Below the pieces are notes generated by a model. That model was not told the DNA's origin. It made no database searches and worked only from the letters and a program-made list of their open reading frames with translations. Below are positions 54,503 through 64,000 of a DNA stretch of 64,000 bases, piece by piece (position 1 is the first letter of the stretch; every line of letters begins with the position of its first letter). The position numbers and the translations under genes are program-made. This stretch comes from Mycobacterium adipatum (lineage in GTDB: Bacteria; Actinomycetota; Actinomycetes; Mycobacteriales; Mycobacteriaceae), in assembly GCF_001644575.1 (NCBI RefSeq), contig NZ_CP015596.1:5580001-5644000 (forward strand), written 5' to 3'.

Positions 54503-55096
54503 GTGGCTGTCGTACCAATCCGCATTGTGGGAGATCCCGTCCTGCACACTCCGACCACTCCGGTGCCTGTCGCCGCCGACGGAACGCTACCGGCCGAACT
54601 GGCCGCGCTGATCGCCGACATGTACGACACCATGGACGCAGCAAACGGTGTCGGCCTGGCCGCCAACCAGATCGGTCGCACCGAGCGCGTCTTCGTCTAC
54701 GACTGCGCAGAGGACCGTGGCAAGACCGCGCGCCGCCGCGGGGTGGTCATCAACCCGGTGCTGGAGACCTCCGAGGTCCCCGAGACCATGCCCGACCCCG
54801 ACGACGATGACGAGGGATGCCTGTCGGTGCCCGGCGAGTCGTTCCCGACCGGGCGTGCGGAGTGGGCCCGGGTCACCGGCCTGGACGCCGACGGCTCCGC
54901 GATCACACTGGAGGGCACCGGGCTGTTCGCCCGGATGCTGCAACACGAGACCGGCCACCTGGACGGGTTCACCTATCTGGATCGTCTGATCGGCCGGCAC
55001 GCCCGCGCCGCGAAGCGGATGGTGAAATCGAACAAGTGGGGGGTCCCGGGATTGAGCTGGTTGCCCGGCGAGGATCCCGACCCGTTCGGCCACTAG
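54503..55096 (+). CDS. def: Peptide deformylase
   Basis: A 197-residue metalloenzyme that removes the N-formyl group from nascent proteins. All three motifs are present: [10 protein letters not shown] (residues about 50-59), EGCLSVPG (about 109) with the metal Cys, and QHETGHLDG (about 149), a HExxH-type site with both metal His. GTG at 54503. First gene of the operon; the next gene starts 2 nt after its stop. Confidence 0.96.
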   Translation: MAVVPIRIVGDPVLHTPTTPVPVAADGTLPAELAALIADMYDTMDAANGVGLAANQIGRTERVFVYDCAEDRGKTARRRGVVINPVLETSEVPETMPDPDDDDEGCLSVPGESFPTGRAEWARVTGLDADGSAITLEGTGLFARMLQHETGHLDGFTYLDRLIGRHARAAKRMVKSNKWGVPGLSWLPGEDPDPFGH

Positions 55097-55098
55097 CC

Positions 55099-55986
55099 GT
55101 GCCTTTCGCGGCATCCCTCGGCGCCCGGGTGTCCCTGCGTTACCGAATGTCCGATGGCCTGACCGATGTGGTCGGCCATCTGGAGGCACTCGCCCCGATG
55201 GTGATCGTCCGTCCGAAATCCGGTGACGACGTCGAGATCGATCCCGCCGATGTGGTGTCGGTGCGCGAGCTGTCGCACCGCCCGGTGCGCAACTCAGAGA
55301 TCCGGGCACTGGAACACGCCGCCGCCCTGGCCTGGCCGGGCACCGAGCAACACTGGCATGACGGCTGGTTGCTGCGCGCCGGTTCCGGGCATACCAGCCG
55401 GGCCAACTCGGCTGTCCCACTGCTGTTCTCGTCATCGACGGAGGTGCTGTCGGAGATCGTGTCGTGGTACGCCGAGCGTGGCCTGGCACCGTGGCTGGCC
55501 CTGCCGGAACGGCTGCTGCCGATCAAGGCCCCCGGGGTCAAACCGACCCGTGTGCTCGTGCGCGATCTCTCCCCCGCGCCGTCCGTCCCGGGCGTCGCGC
55601 TGGCAGAGGTGCCCGACGAGCAGTGGCTGCGGGTCTACGCGCGCGACGTGCCGCCCGAGATCCTCACCGCCGTGCTGGATGGCGCGCTGACGTTCGCGAC
55701 CGCAGGCGCCGCCGTCGGGCGCGGCGCGGTGACCACCGCACCGGACGGTGTCCGGTGGCTCGGCGTGTCGTGCGTGCGTGTCGCGGAATCGGCGCGGCGC
55801 ACCGGACTGGCCCGCATGGTCTGCTCGGCGTTGCAGAACTGGGGCGCCGAACAGGGCGCGACCCGCGCGTATGTTCAGGTGCTCGACGAGAACCTGCCGG
55901 CGTTGCGGCTCTACGAATCGCTGGGCTTCCGGCTGCACCACCGTCACCGCTACGTGCGCGCAGATAGCCTCGTGGCCCATGCGTGA
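55099..55986 (+). CDS. GNAT family acetyltransferase (Rv0428c-like)
   Basis: A 295-residue protein. The C-terminal GNAT domain has the acetyl-CoA loop VRVAESARRTGLARMVCSAL (residues about 225-244) and the closing VLDENLPALRLYESLGFRLHHRHRYV. The N-terminal part (about residues 1-130) is a separate beta-rich domain ending in the WPGTEQHWHDGWLLRAG stretch. Substrate unknown. GTG at 55099, 2 nt after def; its last 8 nt overlap the jetA start. Confidence 0.88.
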   Translation: MPFAASLGARVSLRYRMSDGLTDVVGHLEALAPMVIVRPKSGDDVEIDPADVVSVRELSHRPVRNSEIRALEHAAALAWPGTEQHWHDGWLLRAGSGHTSRANSAVPLLFSSSTEVLSEIVSWYAERGLAPWLALPERLLPIKAPGVKPTRVLVRDLSPAPSVPGVALAEVPDEQWLRVYARDVPPEILTAVLDGALTFATAGAAVGRGAVTTAPDGVRWLGVSCVRVAESARRTGLARMVCSALQNWGAEQGATRAYVQVLDENLPALRLYESLGFRLHHRHRYVRADSLVAHA

Positions 55987-57379
55987 GTTACTCGATGCCA
56001 ACCGTGAGGTGCAGGGGTCGCGCGCCATGCGGCTGCTGGCCACCTCCAACCTGGCCGTGTACGCCACGCTGATGGAGCGCCACCTGTTCGACGGACTGGT
56101 CGGTGAGACCGAACTGGTGGTCCGGCTGGAACGCGACCTGGAGGCGCTGGGCGAGACCGGCGAGCCGTCCGGTCTGGCGCTGATCAAGACCTGGGCCAGC
56201 CAAGGCTGGCTGCACCGCGTCGCGAGCGGGGACCGCAACGTCTGCTACCTGACCCAGGACGCGCGCCGCGCGCTGGACTTCGTGCGCGGTATGCGCCGCA
56301 ACGACACCATCGCCACCGGCGGATCCATCAACGGTATCGCCTCCCGGCTCAAGCAGGTCGCCATCCGCGTCGGCGATGACCCGGACCGGATCCGGGCCGG
56401 TATCGAGGCCGAGATCGCGGCGCTGCATGCCGAATTGGACGAACTCGACGCCGGCACCCGCCCCGAGCCCGATGTCACCGCCATGTACGACGAGGCCCGC
56501 GCCATCGCGATGCAGATGGAGCGGCTGATCACCGACATCGGCCTGTACGGCACCATGATCGAGCAGGCGACCGCGGCGCTGGATGACCCGATCGACACCA
56601 ACGTCGAATACCGCGACCGGCAGCGTCAGATGTACGCCGACTATCAGGCGGCCTGGGATTCGGCCGGCCGCGACTCTCATCGCGCGTTCCTGCGGATGAT
56701 CAACGACCCCGATCAGCGCGCCGAGTTCGAGGCCGATATCGCCACCGTCGCTGCCACCCTGCCCGAACTGGATCCGGCACTGCGCAAGGTGATGGCCGGG
56801 TTCTTCGAACTGGTCGGCCACCAGATCGACGAGGTCGAGCGCATCCAGCAGCGCTGCGCGCAGCGGGTCAAGAGGTTCACCGCGTTCGGCACCCTGGAGC
56901 AGACCCGTGGGGTGGCCCGCCAGCTCAACGAGGCCATCGGCGCGGCGCGGGCCCTGCTCAAGGAGTCCCTGACGGACTCCCGGCTGGCCATCGAGGTCCC
57001 GCTGGCCCGGCATGCGATCAGCTCGGTCGGTGCGCTGAGCTTCCGGATCAACGACCTGTCCGCACCCAAACCCGCCGAGCCGGCCGACGGCATGGTGGAC
57101 CTGACCACGTTCTCCGCACTGGCCACCCAGGTCGACGCACCCGCCTTGTCGCAGCTGCTGAATTCATCACTGCCCGTTTCCCTTCCGGAGGCCCTGGGCA
57201 TGCTGGAGGCACCGTATCTGGGTCATGTGATCGTGCTGTGGTCGTGGGCGCTCAAGCAACCGTCCACCACGGACGCAGAACCGGTCACGGTCCGATTCCA
57301 CTCGCTGGACGGCCATGACCGCGAGATGGAGGTCCCGCACCTGATGTTCACCGAGCCCGTCCTGGATGGCGCGTCATGA
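55979..57379 (+). CDS. jetA: Wadjet/Mks kleisin-like subunit JetA (MksF, DUF3375)
   Basis: A 466-residue DUF3375 protein, the kleisin-type (MukF-like) subunit of Wadjet/MksBEF SMC complexes. The N-terminal winged-helix region (SNLAVYATLMERHLFDGLVG, WLHRVASGDRNVCYLTQDARRALDFV) is followed by long helices with coiled-coil character (residues about 140-340) and a C-terminal winged-helix-like part. ATG at 55979 lies inside the GNAT gene end, giving an 8-nt overlap; it overlaps jetB by 4 nt. Length is near the family norm. Confidence 0.9.
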   Translation: MRELLDANREVQGSRAMRLLATSNLAVYATLMERHLFDGLVGETELVVRLERDLEALGETGEPSGLALIKTWASQGWLHRVASGDRNVCYLTQDARRALDFVRGMRRNDTIATGGSINGIASRLKQVAIRVGDDPDRIRAGIEAEIAALHAELDELDAGTRPEPDVTAMYDEARAIAMQMERLITDIGLYGTMIEQATAALDDPIDTNVEYRDRQRQMYADYQAAWDSAGRDSHRAFLRMINDPDQRAEFEADIATVAATLPELDPALRKVMAGFFELVGHQIDEVERIQQRCAQRVKRFTAFGTLEQTRGVARQLNEAIGAARALLKESLTDSRLAIEVPLARHAISSVGALSFRINDLSAPKPAEPADGMVDLTTFSALATQVDAPALSQLLNSSLPVSLPEALGMLEAPYLGHVIVLWSWALKQPSTTDAEPVTVRFHSLDGHDREMEVPHLMFTEPVLDGAS

Positions 57380-58044
57380 CCGACACCGCCACATCGAAAC
57401 CGGAAATCGATTTCGCGTCCCTGCCCGAGGTGGACCAGTCCGGCCGGGCCCCCCAGCAGCGGCGCCCCCGGTTCGACGGTGATGTCAGCGCCATGCCCGA
57501 CCGGGCCTGCTGGGCGCTGCAACACCTGCTGACCCGGCGCTATGTCAGCAGCGAGTCCGACCCGGACATCTACAGTTGGATCCTGGAATACCGCACCGAC
57601 CTGTCGGTCCGGTTGTCGGAGTTGGACCTGCAACTGCGCATCACCGAACAGGTCGACATCGCCTACATCGAGCAGGCGCGCTACGAACCCACCCGGGGCG
57701 CCAAGCTGCTGCGCCGCGAGCCGTTGGGCACCTACGACTCCATCTTGGCGCTGCACCTGGCCCAGATGATGCGCGCCGGTGGGGATTCCAGCTTCCTGAT
57801 CACCCGCGACGAGATACACGGACTGTTCTCCGGTGTGCTCAATGACACCGACCGCGACACCGTCACCTTCACCGCCCGCATCGACGCCGCGATCGCCCGC
57901 CTCGCCGGGCTCGACATCCTGCGCAAGACCCGCGATGACGAGGACAGCTACACCGTCAGCCCGGTGATCACCGCGATCATGACGGCCTCGGTGATCACCG
58001 AACTGCAGCAGCAGTTCGAGCTGTTGAAGGGCGGTTCGGAATGA
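57376..58044 (+). CDS. jetB: Wadjet/Mks KITE-like subunit JetB (MksE, DUF4194)
   Basis: A 222-residue DUF4194 protein, the MukE-like KITE subunit that binds the kleisin. After a disordered N-terminus, two winged-helix folds are indicated, from [14 protein letters not shown] to [25 protein letters not shown] and [11 protein letters not shown] to [24 protein letters not shown] overlaps on both sides tie its translation to jetA and jetC. Confidence 0.9.
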   Translation: MTDTATSKPEIDFASLPEVDQSGRAPQQRRPRFDGDVSAMPDRACWALQHLLTRRYVSSESDPDIYSWILEYRTDLSVRLSELDLQLRITEQVDIAYIEQARYEPTRGAKLLRREPLGTYDSILALHLAQMMRAGGDSSFLITRDEIHGLFSGVLNDTDRDTVTFTARIDAAIARLAGLDILRKTRDDEDSYTVSPVITAIMTASVITELQQQFELLKGGSE

Positions 58045-61000
58045 GTGAGCAGTTCCACCTCTCCCGGCTGCAGGTGATCAACTGGGGCGTCTTCGACGGC
58101 TACCACTCGGTGCCGATCAGTGCCGGCGGAGCGCTGATCGCCGGGGCCTCCGGAAGCGGTAAATCGTCACTGCTGGATGCCATTTCGCTCGGATTCCTGC
58201 CGTTCAACCGGCGCAACTTCAACGCCTCCGGCGACAACACGGCCGCCGGCTCCAGCGCCGGCCGACGCACCGTCGACAAGTACGTACGCGGGGCCTGGGG
58301 CCAGCGCAGCGATGCCGGGGTCAGCCAGGTGATGTACCTGCGCGGTGACGGCACCACCTGGTCGGCGGTCGCGGTGACCTACACCAGCAACACCGGCCGG
58401 TCGATCACCGGGCTGGTGCTCAAATGGCTCACCGGTGAGTCACGTTCGGACTCGTCGAGCAGATTCGTGCTCGGTGACGGTGATCTCGACATCGAAGAGG
58501 TGTGCAACCGTTGGGCCGCCGGACGTTTCGACGCCGGGGCGTTCAAAGACCAGTGGCGGTTCTCCACCAAGGTGGAGTCCCAGTACCTGGCCCAGTTGTA
58601 CGCCTCCATCGGGATCCGCGCCTCCGAAGCCGCCCAACAGCTGCTCGGCAAGGCCAAGTCACTCAAGAGCGTCGGCGGTCTGGAACAGTTCGTCCGCGAT
58701 TTCATGCTCGACGAGCCCGACAGCCTGGCCCGGCTCCCCGAGGCCCTCAAGCAGATCGACCCGTTGGTGGAGGCGCGCGAACTGCTCGCGGTCGCGCAAC
58801 GCAAACGCAGGATCCTCGGCGATATCGAGACCATCCAGGCCCGCTATGCCTCGGAATCCTCGGATCTGGGCATCATCGACCTCGTCGACGCGCAGATGGT
58901 GCGCGCCTATACCGATCACGTCCGGCTGCAGCAGTGCCCGGCCGAGGTCGAGAATCTGGACGGCACCATCGACCAGCTGGAGAACGAGTATGCCGATCTG
59001 ACCAGGCAGCTCAATCTCGCCAAGGCCGAAGGCGATTCGCTGAACGCCCAGATCAGCGGCGCCAGCACCAATGTCGGTCCGCTGCAGTCCCAGGTTGCCG
59101 CCGCCGAGGCCCAGGCCGAGGAGATCGCCCGGCGCCACGGGGCCTATGCGGAGATGGTGACCGCGCAGGGTTTGCCCGTGCCCGACAGTGCCGACGAATT
59201 CTGGAACCTGCGTGAGGATCTCAGCAAGCAGGCCGCCGGGCTCGCGGTCAAACTGGAACGCGGCCGGGAAGCCTCGACCGATGCCGAATACGCCCAGAAG
59301 GCGGCGCGCATCGCCCGCGATCACGCAGCCAAGGAGCTCAAGCGTGTCGAACAGGTCGGCTCGGCGTTGCCGGAGTTCGCGGTCACCATGCGCGAACACA
59401 TCTGCACCGCGGTGGGTGTGGACCCGTCAGCGCTGCCCTATGTCGCCGAGTTGATGGATCTGCGCCCCGAGGAGACCAGATGGCGGGCCGCGGTGGAGAA
59501 GGTGCTGCGGTCGGTCGGGTTGCGGCTGCTGGTTCCCGATGAGCACTACGCCAAGGTGCTGCGCTTCGTCAACGAGACCAACATGCGCGGGCGGCTGGCG
59601 CTACACCATGTGCGGATCAACGCCCCCGACCGCCGCCCCGAGCCGAACACGTTGGCCGGCAAGTTGTTCGCCGTCAAATCAGAGCATCCGTGCGCGGCCG
59701 AGGCGCTGGACATCCTCAGCGCCGCCGGCGATCACATCTGCGTGGACACCCCGGACCTGTTCGCCCGGTACCGCCGTGCCGTCACCGATACCGGGTTGTA
59801 CAAGGATTCCGACCGGCTGGCGATCAAGGACGACCGCCGGGCGCTGAAACCCTCCGAGTACATCTACCAGGGCGACATCACCGCCAAGTTGGATGCGCTG
59901 ACCGCCGAATTGGCCGAGGCTGAACAGGTTTTCGAGCAGGCCCGCCAGGCCGCCGACGACATTGCCGCCGGTCGGCAGCAGTGGCGCGACCGGGCGGCGG
60001 CCTGTAAGGCGATCTGTGAGCAGTTCCCGCAGTGGAGCCAGATCGACACCGAGACCGCCGAGGGTCATGCCGACCGGCTGCGTGAGCAGTTCGATCTGCT
60101 GATGGCCGACAATCCCGATGTCGAGGCGCTCAGCGCCCGCGCCGAGGAATGCTGGATCGACATCCAGACCCTGATGACGCGCCGTGGCGCCATCGCGACC
60201 CGGCGTGACGATCTGGACGGACGTCGCACCCGGCTGATGGATCTGCAGGACCGCCTCGCGCCGGCCGAGATCACCGATGCCGCCACCGACCTGCTGCGCC
60301 GCTACTCCGCGCAGGTCCCGATCGCCCTGGAGCTGCTCAATCCGGAGCCGCACCGCGAGGCACTGCTGGCCGCGATCCGCCGCGAGCGCGACCAGCTCAC
60401 CGAGAGCCGCAGGCGCTCCCACGAGGAGCTGGCCCGCATCATCGCCACGTTCGACACATCGTTCCCCGATGCGATTCCGAACGACTCCGAGGATTTCGAC
60501 GAGCGGGTCCACGATTACGTGGCGGTCTGCCGCCACATCGACGAGCGGGAGCTACCGGACGCCTACGACCGGATGATGCGCCTGATCACCGAGCAGGCCC
60601 CCGACGCCATCCTGACCTTGCACCGGGTAGCCGAACAGGAGACCAGGCGGATCAGCGACCAGATCGCCAGGGTGAACACGGGTCTGGGCGCGGTGGAGTT
60701 CAACCGCGGCACCCGGCTCACGCTGCGTGCCACCCCGCGTAATCTGGTCGCCGTCGCCGAGCTGACCGATATCGTCAAGTCCATCTCGCGGCGTATCGCC
60801 GAGGTCGGCCTCGGTGACAAAAAGGCGATCCTCGACCAGTACGCCGACATCCTGCGGCTGCGGAACCGGCTGGCCGGCAACACTCCCGAGGATCGGGCCT
60901 GGACCCGCGACGCCCTCGATGTGCGCAACCGTTTCACCTTCGACTGCGCCGAGTGGGATGTGCACAACGAGGAGCTGATCCGGACGCACAGCAATGCCGG

Positions 61001-61379
61001 CGACAACTCCGGTGGTGAGCAGGAAAAGCTGATGGCGTTCTGCCTGGCCGGCGCGCTCAGCTTCAACCTGGCCAGCCCCGAAAGCGGGGACAACAAGCCG
61101 GTTTTCGCGCAGTTGATGCTCGACGAGGCATTCTCGAAATCCGATCCGCAGTTCGCCCAGCAGGCCCTGCAGGCGTTCCGCAAATTCGGGTTCCAGCTCG
61201 TCATCGTCGCAACGGTGCAGAACGCCACCACCATCCAGCCCTATATCGACGGGGTGGTCATGGTGTCCAAGACCGAGGCCAGCGGCCGCAACGCACGCCC
61301 GGTGGCCTCGGTCACCACCAAGACCATCAGCGATTTCACCGCGCTGCGCAAAGAACTCAAGATCCCGGAGCCCGTCTGA
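58041..61379 (+). CDS. jetC: Wadjet/Mks SMC-like ATPase JetC (MksB)
   Basis: An 1112-residue SMC/MukB-like ATPase. Walker A is GASGSGKSS (residues 35-43). Two long coiled-coil arms (about 280-450 and 620-860) flank a hinge-like middle (about 450-600). The ABC signature [17 protein letters not shown] is near residue 989, Walker [12 protein letters not shown] near 1025, and the H-loop position VATVQNATT near 1055. It should drive ATP-dependent DNA loop extrusion with JetA and JetB. Full length with no visible defects. No JetD follows; the stop overlaps the xthA start by one base. Confidence 0.93.
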   Translation: MSEQFHLSRLQVINWGVFDGYHSVPISAGGALIAGASGSGKSSLLDAISLGFLPFNRRNFNASGDNTAAGSSAGRRTVDKYVRGAWGQRSDAGVSQVMYLRGDGTTWSAVAVTYTSNTGRSITGLVLKWLTGESRSDSSSRFVLGDGDLDIEEVCNRWAAGRFDAGAFKDQWRFSTKVESQYLAQLYASIGIRASEAAQQLLGKAKSLKSVGGLEQFVRDFMLDEPDSLARLPEALKQIDPLVEARELLAVAQRKRRILGDIETIQARYASESSDLGIIDLVDAQMVRAYTDHVRLQQCPAEVENLDGTIDQLENEYADLTRQLNLAKAEGDSLNAQISGASTNVGPLQSQVAAAEAQAEEIARRHGAYAEMVTAQGLPVPDSADEFWNLREDLSKQAAGLAVKLERGREASTDAEYAQKAARIARDHAAKELKRVEQVGSALPEFAVTMREHICTAVGVDPSALPYVAELMDLRPEETRWRAAVEKVLRSVGLRLLVPDEHYAKVLRFVNETNMRGRLALHHVRINAPDRRPEPNTLAGKLFAVKSEHPCAAEALDILSAAGDHICVDTPDLFARYRRAVTDTGLYKDSDRLAIKDDRRALKPSEYIYQGDITAKLDALTAELAEAEQVFEQARQAADDIAAGRQQWRDRAAACKAICEQFPQWSQIDTETAEGHADRLREQFDLLMADNPDVEALSARAEECWIDIQTLMTRRGAIATRRDDLDGRRTRLMDLQDRLAPAEITDAATDLLRRYSAQVPIALELLNPEPHREALLAAIRRERDQLTESRRRSHEELARIIATFDTSFPDAIPNDSEDFDERVHDYVAVCRHIDERELPDAYDRMMRLITEQAPDAILTLHRVAEQETRRISDQIARVNTGLGAVEFNRGTRLTLRATPRNLVAVAELTDIVKSISRRIAEVGLGDKKAILDQYADILRLRNRLAGNTPEDRAWTRDALDVRNRFTFDCAEWDVHNEELIRTHSNAGDNSGGEQEKLMAFCLAGALSFNLASPESGDNKPVFAQLMLDEAFSKSDPQFAQQALQAFRKFGFQLVIVATVQNATTIQPYIDGVVMVSKTEASGRNARPVASVTTKTISDFTALRKELKIPEPV

Positions 61380-62161
61380 TGCGTATTGCCACCTGGAACG
61401 TCAACTCCATCCGGACCCGGGTGGACCGGGTGACCGACTGGCTGTCGCGCGCTGACGTCGACGTGCTGGCCATGCAGGAGACCAAGTGCACCGACGCACA
61501 GTTCCCGGCGATGCCGTTCGCGGCGCTGGGGTACGAGATCGCGCACGTCGGGCTGAACCAGTGGAACGGTGTGGCGATCGCGTCGCGGGTCGGTCTGGAC
61601 AATGTCGAGATCGGCTTCGACGGCCAGCCCGAGTGGCAGGCACTGGTGGAGGCCCGGGCGATCGGTGCGACGTGCGGCGGGATCCGGGTGTGGAGCCTGT
61701 ATGTCCCCAACGGCAGGACCCTGGCCGATCCACACTATCCGTACAAGTTGAGTTGGCTTGGCGCACTGCGTGATACCGCGTCACGCTGGATCACCGAGGA
61801 TCCCTCGCTGCCGGTGGCACTGGTCGGCGACTGGAACATCGCCCCCACCGACGAGGACGTCTGGGATCCCGCGTTCTTCGAGGGCTCCACCCACGTCTCC
61901 GCACCGGAGCGGGCCGCCTTCCAGGCCATGGTCGACGCCGGCTTCACCGACGTGGTGCGCCCGTTCACGCCGGGGCCGGGGGTCTACACCTACTGGGATT
62001 ACACCCAGTTGCGGTTCCCGAAGAAGCAGGGCATGCGTATCGACTTCATCCTCGGCTCCCCCGCGCTGGGTGAGCGGGTGACGCACGCCGAGATCGTGCG
62101 TGAGGAGCGAAAAGGTAAGTCGCCCAGTGACCACGCACCGGTACTGATCGAGGTGAACTGA
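61379..62161 (+). CDS. xthA: Exonuclease III (AP endonuclease family)
   Basis: A 260-residue exonuclease III/AP endonuclease for base-excision repair. It shows [14 protein letters not shown] (Asn 8), MQETKCTD (catalytic Glu near 37), YVPNGR (about 110), VGDWNIAPTDEDVWD (Asp/Asn near 150), RIDFILGSP (about 225) and SPSDHAPVLIEV (catalytic His near 252). ATG at 61379 overlaps the jetC stop. In M. tuberculosis the orthologue follows the GNAT gene directly; here jetABC sits between them. Confidence 0.95.
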   Translation: MRIATWNVNSIRTRVDRVTDWLSRADVDVLAMQETKCTDAQFPAMPFAALGYEIAHVGLNQWNGVAIASRVGLDNVEIGFDGQPEWQALVEARAIGATCGGIRVWSLYVPNGRTLADPHYPYKLSWLGALRDTASRWITEDPSLPVALVGDWNIAPTDEDVWDPAFFEGSTHVSAPERAAFQAMVDAGFTDVVRPFTPGPGVYTYWDYTQLRFPKKQGMRIDFILGSPALGERVTHAEIVREERKGKSPSDHAPVLIEVN

Positions 62162-62808
62162 TGGATCTGCTCCCCAAGGTCGAGTTGTCCGACAATGACG
62201 TCGCCGAGGTGCTGGCCCGCGCGGCGGCGCTGTCCGGGCTCATCCTGGACGTGCTGGCACAGTTCGATCCGCTCGGGGTTCGCCGGCACCTGGAGATCCT
62301 CGAGGTGCCCGGGACGCAGGCCTGGGAGGCCAAGGATCGCGCCGCACGGATCAGGTGGTGGATCCGGCGGGTGGGTGCGCTGGACACCGTCGCGGTGGCC
62401 TGGCCCGGCGCCCTCGGCGCGATCGCGAGCCGGTTGCCGGTCCAGGATCTCCTGGGGTTCTCCAGTCAGACACTCATCCTGTGCGCCGTGGCGCGCGAGT
62501 ACGGGTTGACCGACCGGCGGGACCAGGTGCGGATGCTGGCCTCGGTGTTGTGCGGCCGGGAGATCCCGGACCCTCCGCTGCCGGAGATCGACGAGCCGTG
62601 GCCGGATAACGTCGTACAGAAACTGTGGCACCTGACCGGGATTCTCAACGCCATCGGCGACGAGCTCGGCAGGCGGCCGCACCCGCGGCGGATCTTCCGC
62701 TATCTCGGCATGGTCCCGGTGGCCGGGGCGCTCGCCGCCTATCTCGGTGAGTTCGGCGCGCTGCACCGCGCCGCCGAGGCGGCCGAGTTGTGGATCACGC
62801 GGGTTTGA
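62161..62808 (+). CDS. Conserved hypothetical protein, last gene of the jet operon
   Basis: A 215-residue, mostly helical protein that I do not recognise. Two hydrophobic stretches are visible: VAWPGALGAIASRLPVQDLLGFSSQTLILCAVA (about 78-110) and FRYLGMVPVAGALAAYLGEFGAL (about 180-202), suggesting membrane association. The Gly/Ala-rich C-terminal pattern recalls EcsC-like proteins only loosely. ATG at 62161 overlaps the xthA stop by one base, so it is translated with the operon. It has none of the features of JetD. Overlaps the convergent methyltransferase gene by 14 nt. Confidence 0.7.
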   Translation: MDLLPKVELSDNDVAEVLARAAALSGLILDVLAQFDPLGVRRHLEILEVPGTQAWEAKDRAARIRWWIRRVGALDTVAVAWPGALGAIASRLPVQDLLGFSSQTLILCAVAREYGLTDRRDQVRMLASVLCGREIPDPPLPEIDEPWPDNVVQKLWHLTGILNAIGDELGRRPHPRRIFRYLGMVPVAGALAAYLGEFGALHRAAEAAELWITRV

Positions 62809-63436
62809 CGCCGACGGTGATCAGGTCCGACACCGGCGTCCACACCGGGCGGCGCACCCGGTGCTGGTCCTCGACCTGAAAACCCGCTTCCACGAAGAGC
62901 TTCCGCATCGCCTCCGCGGTCGGTGCGTGTGCCGGAGCGCCCAGACCCGCCGACAGCGCGTGCAGAACCGGCAGCGAATGGCGCGGGCTCATGGTGGTGA
63001 CGGCGACGATACCGCCGGGGGTGAGCACCCGGTGGAACTCCGCCAGCGCCGCCGGCTGGTCGAAGAAGTGAAAGGCCGAGGTGGTCACCACGGCGTCCAG
63101 GAAGCCGTCCTCGAAGGGCAGCTGCTCGGCCGGCGCCGACATCCAGCGCACCCGGTCGCAGCGCTGCCGGGCCTGGGCGAGCATGCCGTCGGACATGTCC
63201 AGGCCGTACACCTCGTCGGGTCGCAGCTCCTGCTGGATTCGGGTGGCCAGGATGCCGGTTCCGCAGGCGACGTCGGCGATCTGCTTGCAGCCGTGCCGGC
63301 GGAGCTGCTCGACGACCTCGTCCTGGGCCGGCTTGTACACCAAGCGCTGCAGGCAGCCGGTGTCGTAGGCCGGTGCGGCGAAGCTCCAGAACCGGGTGAT
63401 CGCGTCGTTGAAGGCCCTGCGCTGAATGGTCGTCAC
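62795..63436 (-). CDS. Class I SAM-dependent methyltransferase
   Basis: A 213-residue methyltransferase of the UbiE/Methyltransf_11 type. Motif I is IADVACGTGILATRI (residues about 53-67), the acidic motif II is VYGLDMSDGMLAQARQRC, followed by APAEQLPFEDGFLDAVVTTSAFHFF and LTPGGIVAVTTM. Substrate unknown. ATG at 63436. Unrelated in orientation to the jet operon. Confidence 0.87.
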   Translation of the reverse strand: MTTIQRRAFNDAITRFWSFAAPAYDTGCLQRLVYKPAQDEVVEQLRRHGCKQIADVACGTGILATRIQQELRPDEVYGLDMSDGMLAQARQRCDRVRWMSAPAEQLPFEDGFLDAVVTTSAFHFFDQPAALAEFHRVLTPGGIVAVTTMSPRHSLPVLHALSAGLGAPAHAPTAEAMRKLFVEAGFQVEDQHRVRRPVWTPVSDLITVGVKPA

Positions 63437-63457
63437 CGAGCCGAGTGTAGGCGCGGG

Positions 63458-63721
63458 CTACCCCGACGGATTTCCATGGGACCGCGGCCCGGAGATGTCG
63501 GCACCCCGCGGCGCGTTCACCCCCTGGAATCCCGGCTCCCAGTCCGTGTCGACGAATTTCACCCGGAGCCCGAAGGGCAGTTCGATCACCTGCCCGCTGA
63601 AATCAAACGGCGTTCTGGGATCCGGATCATCGATCTGCGGGAGCGCGTGAGCCGGTGCAGCTACGCCGATGGACGCTGCAGCCAACGCCGCGGCGACCAC
63701 CCCCAAGATTGTCTTCTGCAT
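63458..63721 (-). CDS. Small secreted protein
   Basis: An 87-residue protein with a classical signal peptide (MQKTILGVVAAALAAASIGV, cleavage expected after AHA near residue 26). The mature part of about 60 residues is Pro/Gly/Asp-rich with no cysteines. ATG at 63721. I do not recognise a family. Confidence 0.68.
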   Translation of the reverse strand: MQKTILGVVAAALAAASIGVAAPAHALPQIDDPDPRTPFDFSGQVIELPFGLRVKFVDTDWEPGFQGVNAPRGADISGPRSHGNPSG

Positions 63722-64000
63722 TTGCTATTCCCCCTCCGAACCATTCGAAGCGCTGACCTCCGGTGCGCGGACGTGCGAGCCATGCCTCACCAGGTTATCC
63801 CCGCCTGTAAGGCTTCGAACAGGCCGAGATCGCCGTTCACGATCAAGAACTTGCCTGCGCAAAGGTACGATCTTGAAGCCCGGCGAAGTTAGCCAGCACC
63901 GGCTTCCCGGTGGGGGCCCCGTTGAGCGCGGAGCTGCGGCTGTGAACAGGCATTATCGGCGGATCACCGACTCGGCGCCGCGCCACGCGCTGTTCCCGGC
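63722..64000. other. Right-edge region without a supported gene
   Basis: 279 nt past the secreted protein start. A GTG at 63942 opens a frame (MNRHYRRITDSAPRHALFP) that runs off the end of the window and may be the start of a plus-strand gene, but it is too short to judge. I see no strong hairpin or repeat. Confidence 0.3.

Noticed and set aside
62161..62808. Last operon gene considered as a missing JetD
   Set aside because: It is too short and mostly hydrophobic-helical, with no Toprim-like acidic motifs or DUF3322/DUF2220 features.
63942..64000. Start of a plus-strand gene at the right edge
   Set aside because: Only 19 codons are visible and no family can be recognised; noted in the edge region instead of being called as a gene.

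Overview
The window is high-GC actinobacterial DNA from a mycobacterium, probably a fast-growing Mycolicibacterium-type species. The evidence is the gene content (RamB, isocitrate lyase, a mycolate cyclopropane-synthase family methyltransferase, GroEL2/Hsp65, WS/DGAT acyltransferase, EspC-like ESX protein, PknH-type sensor lipoprotein, DUF3263) and many leaderless TANNNT promoters lying 6-8 nt from ATG or GTG starts. Names and family calls come from recognising protein sequences by eye. No database search was run.

From memory of the M. tuberculosis gene order, the backbone runs colinear, in reverse, from Rv0467 (icl) to Rv0427c (xthA), interrupted by accessory blocks. Left part (1-11.6 kb): icl, an acyl-ACP thioesterase, the divergent regulator ramB with its operator, an AhpD-like protein, an inserted reductase/TetR pair, a small membrane protein, lpdC, a mycolate methyltransferase, DUF779 and a prolyl oligopeptidase.

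Variable part (11.6-25.5 kb): dicarboxylate symporter, WS/DGAT, a type VII secretion-linked cassette (15.76-18.99 kb) flanked by a direct repeat of the ppk2 3' end and carrying two apparent frameshifts, ppk2, an aldehyde dehydrogenase, DinB and VOC proteins, an amidohydrolase whose start region is duplicated, and a DUF559 protein. Then groEL2 with two CIRCE operators (25.6-27.3 kb), a TetR/SDR pair with a perfect palindrome between them, a cupin, an SF2 helicase, a compact two-gene NAD-linked formate dehydrogenase with a CRP-like site on its start codon, a HAD phosphatase and two PH-domain membrane proteins.

Right part (38.1-64 kb): an SDR-moeA-psd-pssA-AAA ATPase operon (phosphatidylserine/phosphatidylethanolamine synthesis and molybdopterin), a complete Mrp Na+/H+ antiporter operon with fused A and B subunits, a convergent run of LON-domain, glutamate-cysteine ligase-like, sodC, LytR_C and DUF3263 genes, then a tightly overlapping operon def-GNAT-jetA-jetB-jetC-xthA-unknown. 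The last is the most striking feature: a Wadjet/MksBEF SMC-like complex without the JetD nuclease subunit, spliced into a housekeeping operon between a GNAT gene and exonuclease III.

No rRNA, tRNA, CRISPR array, transposase or phage gene was seen. No gene-free stretch exceeds 300 bases.
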